64,000 bases of DNA from Streptomyces flavofungini (GTDB lineage Bacteria; Actinomycetota; Actinomycetes; Streptomycetales; Streptomycetaceae), in assembly GCF_014650815.1 (NCBI RefSeq), contig NZ_BMVR01000011.1, positions 62,001-126,000 on the forward strand, written 5' to 3'. The stretch's first letter is position 1. Each line of letters starts with the position of its first letter. Shown one piece after another: positions 59,367-64,000 of this stretch. Below the pieces are notes generated by a model. It did no database searches and was not told the DNA's origin. It saw nothing but the letters and a program-made list of their open reading frames with translations. Both the position numbers and the translations under genes were made by a program.

Positions 59367-59777
59367 GTGCTCAAGAAGGTTATGGCCGCGGCCGCGGTCA
59401 CGGCTTCCGTAGTCGGTGCGTCGGCTGCCACTGCTTCCACGGCGTTCGCCACCGGTGACGACAGCGGCACCCAGACGATGAGCGGCAACGCCGCCTCCCA
59501 GACGTTCGGCAATTCCGCCACGTACGGAAACATGAGCCCGCAGATGGCGCTCATTCAGGGCTCCCTGAACAAGCCCTGTATCGCGCTGCCCGCCAAGGCC
59601 AATGTCGGCTCCCTCGTCGGCCTGGTGCCGGTCGCGGTCCAGGACATCCCGATCCTGTCGGCGCCGCAGAACCAGCAGTGCACGGAGAACTCGACGCAGG
59701 CCAAGGGCGACGAGCCGCTGTCGCACCTGCTCAGCGACATCCCGGTGCTGTCCGGCAACGGTGCCGGCAACCACTGA
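59367..59777 (+). CDS. rdlB: Rodlin (RdlB-like)
   Basis: 136 residues from the GTG at 59367, with AGAAGGGAAATG upstream. Signal peptide (about 1-29) and a rodlin domain with GNMSPQMALIQGSLNKPC and the same SAPQNQQCTENSTQAKGDEPLSH core as its neighbours. Two cysteines. Followed by a U-tailed terminator. Symbol by position only. Confidence 0.93.
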   Translation: MLKKVMAAAAVTASVVGASAATASTAFATGDDSGTQTMSGNAASQTFGNSATYGNMSPQMALIQGSLNKPCIALPAKANVGSLVGLVPVAVQDIPILSAPQNQQCTENSTQAKGDEPLSHLLSDIPVLSGNGAGNH

Positions 59778-59792
59778 CACCGACCAACAGTC

Positions 59793-59830
59793 CAGCGGGC
59801 CGCCACCTCTCCTCGGCGGCCCGCTGTTTT
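59793..59830 (+). terminator. Rho-independent terminator after the second rodlin
   Basis: 12-bp perfect stem CAGCGGGCCGCC / GGCGGCCCGCTG followed directly by TTTT, a rare U tract for this genome. Confidence 0.9.
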
Positions 59831-60039
59831 CGGGTTGCCGCGCCGATGGCTTGCGAGTTCCCGGCCGGACCGATTTCGGGTTCCCGGCCCGATTGACAGC
59901 TACCGGGTCGCTTTCCGGTTTCTCCGCTCACCACACTATTGGGCCGACTGAGCTAATCGCCGAAACCAGCGTTCCATCAGTTCAGTTGACCACCATGCGG
60001 CTCCGCAACGGAGCCTGTCTCCGAAGGGAATTCCTCACC

Positions 60040-60447
60040 ATGAAGAAGATCTTGGCAACCGCCGCGATCGCCGCATCCGCCGCCGGCATGACGGCCGTCA
60101 CCGCCACCTCGGCCATGGCCATCGGCAACGACACGGGCACCACGTCCGTCAGCGGCAACGGCGCTGAGCAGACGTTCGGCAACTCCGCGACGCACGGCAA
60201 CATGAGCCCGCAGATGTCCCTGGTCCAGGGCTCCCTGAACAAGCCGTGCATCGGCCTGCCCGCCAAGGTCAACGCCGGTTCCATCGTCGGCCTGGTGCCG
60301 GTCGCGGTCCAGGACATCAACGTCCTGTCGGCGCCGCAGAACCAGCAGTGCACCGAGAACTCGACGCAGGCCAAGGGCGACGAGCCGCTGTCGCACATCC
60401 TCAACGACATCCCGCTGCTCTCGGGCAACGGCGTCAACAACCACTGA
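60040..60447 (+). CDS. Third rodlin
   Basis: 135 residues from ATG 60040, with GAAGGGAA upstream. Signal peptide (about 1-28) and rodlin domain GNMSPQMSLVQGSLNKPC, VAVQDINVLSAPQNQQC and KGDEPLSHILNDIPLLSGNG. In tandem with the second rodlin, probably a recent duplicate. S. coelicolor has two rodlins at this place, so a third is an expansion. Confidence 0.92.
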   Translation: MKKILATAAIAASAAGMTAVTATSAMAIGNDTGTTSVSGNGAEQTFGNSATHGNMSPQMSLVQGSLNKPCIGLPAKVNAGSIVGLVPVAVQDINVLSAPQNQQCTENSTQAKGDEPLSHILNDIPLLSGNGVNNH

Positions 60448-60492
60448 CGCACCGGGGCCGACCGTGCCCCAGGCGCCCTCGGCGCCGCATCC

Positions 60493-60523
60493 GGTGGCCG
60501 CCACGCTCTCCGTGGCGGCCACC
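60493..60523. terminator. Hairpin between the third rodlin and the NmrA-like gene
   Basis: 13-bp perfect stem GGTGGCCGCCACG / CGTGGCGGCCACC with a 5-base loop, placed between convergent genes. Confidence 0.85.
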
Positions 60524-60563
60524 GTCGCGTTCGGCGGACCGTTGGCCGGTGGCCGATGGCCGT

Positions 60564-61271
60564 TCAGTAGCCGATGGTGAAGCGGCGCTGGACGAAGCGC
60601 GGCAGTTCCGCCTCGTCGACCAGGGCGACGGCGGCGTCCTCCGCGGAGATCCGGCTGCGCCCTTCGGCGTCCAGGACGGGCTGGTCACCGCCGACGCGGA
60701 AGCGTCCGGTGCGCTCGCCGGGGGCGATGTCCTCGGCCGGGCTGAAGTAGGTCCACAGCCGGTTCGAGGTCCGCAGCACGTTGAGGGCGTCCCGGTGGCC
60801 GCGCACCGCCGCCGCGTAGTCGCGGGGCAGCCCGATCTCGTCGAGCGTGGCGTGCAGCAACTCGTCGGAGTCGGCGCGGACCACCCCCGGCGCGATCTCC
60901 AGGCTGCCCGCGCCGCCGATCACGATGAGCCGGGTGCGGGGGTGGCTCTCCAGGGCCTTCAGGAGGGCCCGCGCCGCGGTGGCGTACACCGTGGGATCGG
61001 CGATCGAGCGCCGCACCGTGTCCGCCATGTCCTTGGCCGCGTTGCCGGGCTGGAAGGCGCTGACCAGGACGTCGAGTCCGGGCAGCACCGCCGCTATGGA
61101 CGCCGGGTCCAAGGCGTCGACGCTCGCCCAGGCGACGTTCTCCCGCCGTTCCTCGCCCGCAGCCCGTGCCGCGTCCCGGCTGAACGCCGCCACCTGATGC
61201 CCCCGGCCGAGAGCTTCGGTGACGACTCGGCTGCCGATGGTCCCCGAGGCCCCGATGACTCCGATGCGCAT
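60564..61271 (-). CDS. NmrA/SDR-like NAD(P)-binding protein
   Basis: 235 residues from ATG 61271, preceded by GGGGAGAACC. An atypical short-chain dehydrogenase: GVIGASGTIGSRVVTEALGRGHQV at the N-terminus, VDALDPASIAAVLPGLDVLVSAF, and IVIGGAGSLEIAPG. No YxxxK catalytic pair is evident, so it may sense redox state or reduce a small electrophile. Divergent from a TetR regulator that probably controls it. Confidence 0.87.
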   Translation of the reverse strand: MRIGVIGASGTIGSRVVTEALGRGHQVAAFSRDAARAAGEERRENVAWASVDALDPASIAAVLPGLDVLVSAFQPGNAAKDMADTVRRSIADPTVYATAARALLKALESHPRTRLIVIGGAGSLEIAPGVVRADSDELLHATLDEIGLPRDYAAAVRGHRDALNVLRTSNRLWTYFSPAEDIAPGERTGRFRVGGDQPVLDAEGRSRISAEDAAVALVDEAELPRFVQRRFTIGY

Positions 61272-61405
61272 GGTTCTCCCCTGTTCGTGTGTTCCTGCTC
61301 CGCACGTGGACATGGGGCGCCACCCGGAAGGTGACGCCGCGCAGGAACTATACGCCGTGAAGTTACTGCACTCTGTCAACTAAACAAACGCTGTAGAGTT
61401 GCCGC

Positions 61406-62260
61406 GTGACAGGGACAGGCGAAGAGGGCAGCCGGGACGGCCGAGACGGCGAGGACACTCGGGACGGCCGGGATGGTCGAGGCGGCGAGGGCGCTCGGGA
61501 CAGCCGGGCTGCCGGGGACGGCGCAGGCACCGCGAAAGGCCGACGGGCCAAGAGCGGCGGCCAGGGCAGGCGCGAGCGGCTGCGGGCCGAGACGACGGCC
61601 GAGATCAAGAACGTGGCCCTCGCCCTGATGGCCTCCGGCGGCCCTGACGCCATCACGCTGCGTGCCATCGCCCGCGAGATGGGCATGACCGCCAACGCCA
61701 TCTACGGCTACTTCGCCACCCGCGACGACCTGGTCACCACGCTCATCAACGACCTGTACACGGCCCTCGCCGACGCCGTGGACACCGCCTGGGAGACGAG
61801 CCTCCCGCTGGCTCCGGCCGCCCGGATCCAGGCCTGGGCCACCGCTTTCCGTGACTGGGCCCTGGCCAACCCCGAGGGCTTCCGGCTCATCTACGGCGAC
61901 CCCGTCCCCGGCTACCGGGCCCCTGCCGGCGGCGCCGCCCCCGACGCCGCACGCCGCGTCTGCACCGGCCTCGCCGGACTCGCCGCGGCCGCCTGGCCGG
62001 ACGCCCAACACCTCTACCCGACCAGCGAGTTCGAGTGGTCCGACTTCGACCCGGGCCTGCTCGACAAGGTCCGCCCGGCCTTCCCCGAACTCCCGCCCGC
62101 AGCCGTCGCCCTCGCCCTGCGCATCTGGGGACATCTGCACGGCCTGGTGTCCCTGGAGGTCTACGGCCACCTGCGCACCCAGACGGTCAGCCCGCGGAAA
62201 CTCTTCCAACAGGAACTGACCGGGCTCGTACGAGCCCTGAACCTCCCCCCGAGCCACTGA
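61406..62260 (+). CDS. TetR family transcriptional regulator
   Basis: 284 residues from the GTG at 61406; TAGAGT lies 6 nt upstream, so the message may be leaderless. The first 50 residues are Gly/Arg/Asp repeats (DGRDGEDTRDGRDG), so the true start could be later. An HTH domain follows (AEIKNVALALMASGGPDAITLRAIAREMGMTANAIYGYFATRDDLV split over helices 1-4), then a ligand-binding domain with WATAFRDWALANPEGFRLIYG. It likely represses the divergent NmrA-like gene. The 134-bp intergenic region is AT-rich. Confidence 0.87.
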   Translation: MTGTGEEGSRDGRDGEDTRDGRDGRGGEGARDSRAAGDGAGTAKGRRAKSGGQGRRERLRAETTAEIKNVALALMASGGPDAITLRAIAREMGMTANAIYGYFATRDDLVTTLINDLYTALADAVDTAWETSLPLAPAARIQAWATAFRDWALANPEGFRLIYGDPVPGYRAPAGGAAPDAARRVCTGLAGLAAAAWPDAQHLYPTSEFEWSDFDPGLLDKVRPAFPELPPAAVALALRIWGHLHGLVSLEVYGHLRTQTVSPRKLFQQELTGLVRALNLPPSH

Positions 62261-62296
62261 CGCCCCCGGCGTCCAGCGCCCGCACCGCATCCAAAA

Positions 62297-62336
62297 GAGC
62301 CCCCCTGACCTGCTAAAACACAGATCAGGGGGGCTC
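62297..62336. terminator. Hairpin between the TetR gene and tRNA-Ala
   Basis: 12-bp perfect stem GAGCCCCCCTGA / TCAGGGGGGCTC with a 16-base loop, between convergent transcription units. Confidence 0.85.
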
Positions 62337-62344
62337 TCGGAATG

Positions 62345-62417
62345 TGGAGCCTAGGAGATTCGAACTCCTGACATCTGCCATGCAAAGACAGCGCTCTACC
62401 AACTGAGCTAAGGCCCC
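62345..62417 (-). tRNA. tRNA-Ala (anticodon TGC)
   Basis: 73 nt on the minus strand: acceptor GGGGCCT pairing with AGGCTCC (one G-U), D arm with AGCTCAGTTGGTAGAGC, anticodon arm CTGTC-TTTGCAT-GGCAG with TGC, T arm with GTTCGAATC, discriminator A. CCA is not encoded. Confidence 0.96.
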
Positions 62418-62586
62418 GCTTGCGCCGATGCCGTGGCGAAACGATCGCGCCTCGGCGGGCGTCGGAGACCAGAGTACCGGGTCACCCCCCAGATCTCGCA
62501 AAAGGATTGGGGCTCCCCGTGCGCGACCACTCTCCGTAAGATGCTCGACGTGGTTCGCGGCAGCGAACCACGTCTTAGGGGAAGCG

Positions 62587-63150
62587 ATGGGGAGACGCAA
62601 GATGGACGCTGCACAACAAGAATCAACCGCGAGAGCACGGGAGCTCCAGCGGAATTGGTACGGGGAACCACTGGGGGCACTGTTCCGTCGCCTCATCGAC
62701 GATCTGGGCCTCAACCAGGCACGGCTCGCCGGGGTGCTCGGCCTCTCCGCACCCATGCTGTCGCAGCTGATGAGCGGCCAGCGTGCCAAGATCGGCAATC
62801 CTGCCGTCGTCCAGCGGGTGCAACTCCTCCAGGAGCTGTCGGGGCAGGTCGCGGACGGCAGCGTGAGCGCCGCCGAGGCGACGGACCGCATGGACGAGAT
62901 CAAGAAGTCCCAGGGGGGTTCCGTACTGACCAACACCACCCAGTCGACCACGAGTTCAGGCGCACCCACGGTGAAGCGCGTGGTGCGTGAGATCCAGTCG
63001 CTGCTGCGCTCCGTCGCGGCGGCGGGCGACATCATCGATGCCGCGGACACGCTCGCCCCGACCCACCCGGAGCTGGCAGAGTTCCTCCGGGTATACGGAG
63101 CGGGCCGCACCGCGGACGCGGTCGCCCACTACGAAGCGCACCAGAGCTGA
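62587..63150 (+). CDS. HTH DNA-binding protein
   Basis: 187 residues from ATG 62587, preceded by AGGGGAAGCG. An N-terminal XRE-like HTH (about 30-75, LGLNQARLAGVLGLSAPMLSQLMSGQRAKIGNP) is followed by a helical C-terminus (VKRVVREIQSLLRSVAAAGDIIDAADTLAP) and ends YGAGRTADAVAHYEAHQS. Located 51 bp before a Ser/Thr kinase gene and probably co-transcribed. A conserved Streptomyces protein whose target is unknown to me. Confidence 0.87.
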   Translation: MGRRKMDAAQQESTARARELQRNWYGEPLGALFRRLIDDLGLNQARLAGVLGLSAPMLSQLMSGQRAKIGNPAVVQRVQLLQELSGQVADGSVSAAEATDRMDEIKKSQGGSVLTNTTQSTTSSGAPTVKRVVREIQSLLRSVAAAGDIIDAADTLAPTHPELAEFLRVYGAGRTADAVAHYEAHQS

Positions 63151-63201
63151 GCCGCCGGCCGGGCCGCTGCCGGGCGGCCCGGAAGGGGAGCGGGCACGAC
63201 C

Positions 63202-64000
63202 ATGGGTGAGGTCTTCGCCGGGCGGTACGAACTCGTCGACCCGGTCGGACGCGGGGGAGTGGGCGCCGTATGGCGTGCCTGGGACCATCGCCGCCGCAGA
63301 TATGTGGCGGCCAAGGTGCTTCAGCAGCGCAACGCTCACACTCTGTTGCGCTTCGTGCGGGAGCAGGCACTGCGGATCGACCATCCGCACGTGCTCGCTC
63401 CCGCCAGCTGGGCCGCCGACGACGACCAGGTCCTGTTCACCATGGAGCTGATCACCGGCGGCTCGCTCGCCCACGTCATCGGCGACTACGGACCGTTGCC
63501 CTCCCACTTCACCTGCACCCTCCTCGACCAGCTCCTCTCCGGTCTCGCCGCCGTCCACGCCGAGGGCGTCGTACACCGTGACATCAAGCCCGCCAACATC
63601 CTCCTCGAGGCCACCGGAACGGGGCGCCCGCACCTGCGCCTGTCGGACTTCGGCATCTCCATGCGCAAGGGCGAGCCACGGCTGACCGAGACCGACTATG
63701 TGGTGGGCACCCCCGGCTACTTCGCACCCGAGCAAATGATGGGCGCCGAACCGGACTTCACCGCCGACCTCTTCGCCGTCGGCCTCGTCGCCCTCTACCT
63801 CCTGCAGGGCGCCAAGCCCGACGCCAAGGCCCTCATCGAGCACTTCGCGGCCCACGGCACCCCGTCGGCACCGCAGGGCGTCCCCGAACCGCTGTGGCAG
63901 GTCATCGCCACCCTCCTGCAACCCGACCCACAGGCCCGGTTCCGCACGGCCACCGGCGCCCGCAAAGCGCTCACCTCCGCCGCCGAGATGCTGCCCGAGC
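63202..64000 (+). CDS. Ser/Thr protein kinase (3' end beyond window)
   Basis: 266 codons visible from ATG 63202, preceded by GGAAGGGGAG. Kinase domain: GRGGVGAVW Gly loop, AAKVL Lys, HRDIKPANILLE catalytic loop, DFGIS, activation loop ending VVGTPGYFAPEQM, and RFRTATGARKAL near the visible end. The Gly loop has Val where Met or Phe is common. It continues beyond the window; membrane or sensor domains cannot be judged. Probably forms an operon with the HTH gene. Confidence 0.93.
   Translation, partial: MGEVFAGRYELVDPVGRGGVGAVWRAWDHRRRRYVAAKVLQQRNAHTLLRFVREQALRIDHPHVLAPASWAADDDQVLFTMELITGGSLAHVIGDYGPLPSHFTCTLLDQLLSGLAAVHAEGVVHRDIKPANILLEATGTGRPHLRLSDFGISMRKGEPRLTETDYVVGTPGYFAPEQMMGAEPDFTADLFAVGLVALYLLQGAKPDAKALIEHFAAHGTPSAPQGVPEPLWQVIATLLQPDPQARFRTATGARKALTSAAEMLPE

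Noticed and set aside
62297..62417. Integrated element attached at tRNA-Ala
   Set aside because: No integrase, excisionase or duplicated tRNA 3' end was seen; the neighbouring inverted repeat is a terminator.

Overview
The window is about 72% GC and carries several Streptomyces hallmarks: CrgA, short and long chaplins, rodlins, tyrosinase MelC1/MelC2, class E sortases, and the fhaA-fhaB-pstP-rodA-pbpA-pknB division/signalling operon. It is chromosomal DNA from a Streptomyces or very close relative. I see no integrase, transposase, phage gene or CRISPR array.

Layout. 1-1.65 kb: an HTTM/DUF5819 membrane pair (the first is cut by the window edge). 1.87-5.56 kb: the phenylacetyl-CoA epoxidase operon paaABCDE behind a PaaR-type operator. 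5.7-6.9 kb: an acyl-CoA dehydrogenase behind a KstR-type palindrome. 7-12.3 kb: rhodanese, J-domain protein, DUF2252 protein, an ECF-like sigma factor with a coupled SRPBCC-like gene, and an epoxide-hydrolase-like enzyme. 12.6 kb: tRNA-Leu(CAG). 13.4-21.7 kb: the fhaA to pknB peptidoglycan/phosphosignalling operon, closed by a strong terminator. 21.8-26.4 kb: three class E sortases, pabA, a DUF881 protein and crgA, followed by a cluster of DnaA-box-like sites. 26.8-29.3 kb: rhomboid protease, cyclophilin, DUF5324 protein. 29.5-33.7 kb: two GAF/ANTAR proteins and a CheB/CheR-PAS pair.

34.6-60.5 kb is an aerial-hypha surface island: five chaplins (four short, one long with an LAATG sorting signal), three rodlins, three unassigned small secreted proteins, tyrosinase with its cofactor, a VKOR disulfide enzyme, and an exopolysaccharide (EPS) assembly cluster (two GT4 glycosyltransferases, polyprenyl glycosylphosphotransferase, ligase/polymerase, MurJ/Wzx-type flippase, deacetylase, Wzz-like protein, GNAT acyltransferase), with a secreted GH26-like hydrolase and an ATP-grasp/flavoprotein pair beside it. 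60.5-62.3 kb: an NmrA-like reductase with a divergent TetR regulator. 62.3 kb: tRNA-Ala(TGC). 62.6-64 kb: an HTH protein and a Ser/Thr kinase that runs off the window.

How it fits together. The class E sortases at 21.8-25.2 kb are of the kind that anchor LAXTG long chaplins, and one such chaplin lies at 57 kb. The PknB/PstP/FHA/RodA/PbpA set controls cell-wall growth, CrgA controls sporulation septation, and the chaplin/rodlin/EPS island builds the outer coat of aerial hyphae. The most unusual feature is that nearly every protein of the EPS cluster carries an in-frame low-complexity or tandem-repeat segment, in two cases inside a catalytic or transport domain. Homology statements come from recognising families by eye; no search was run.
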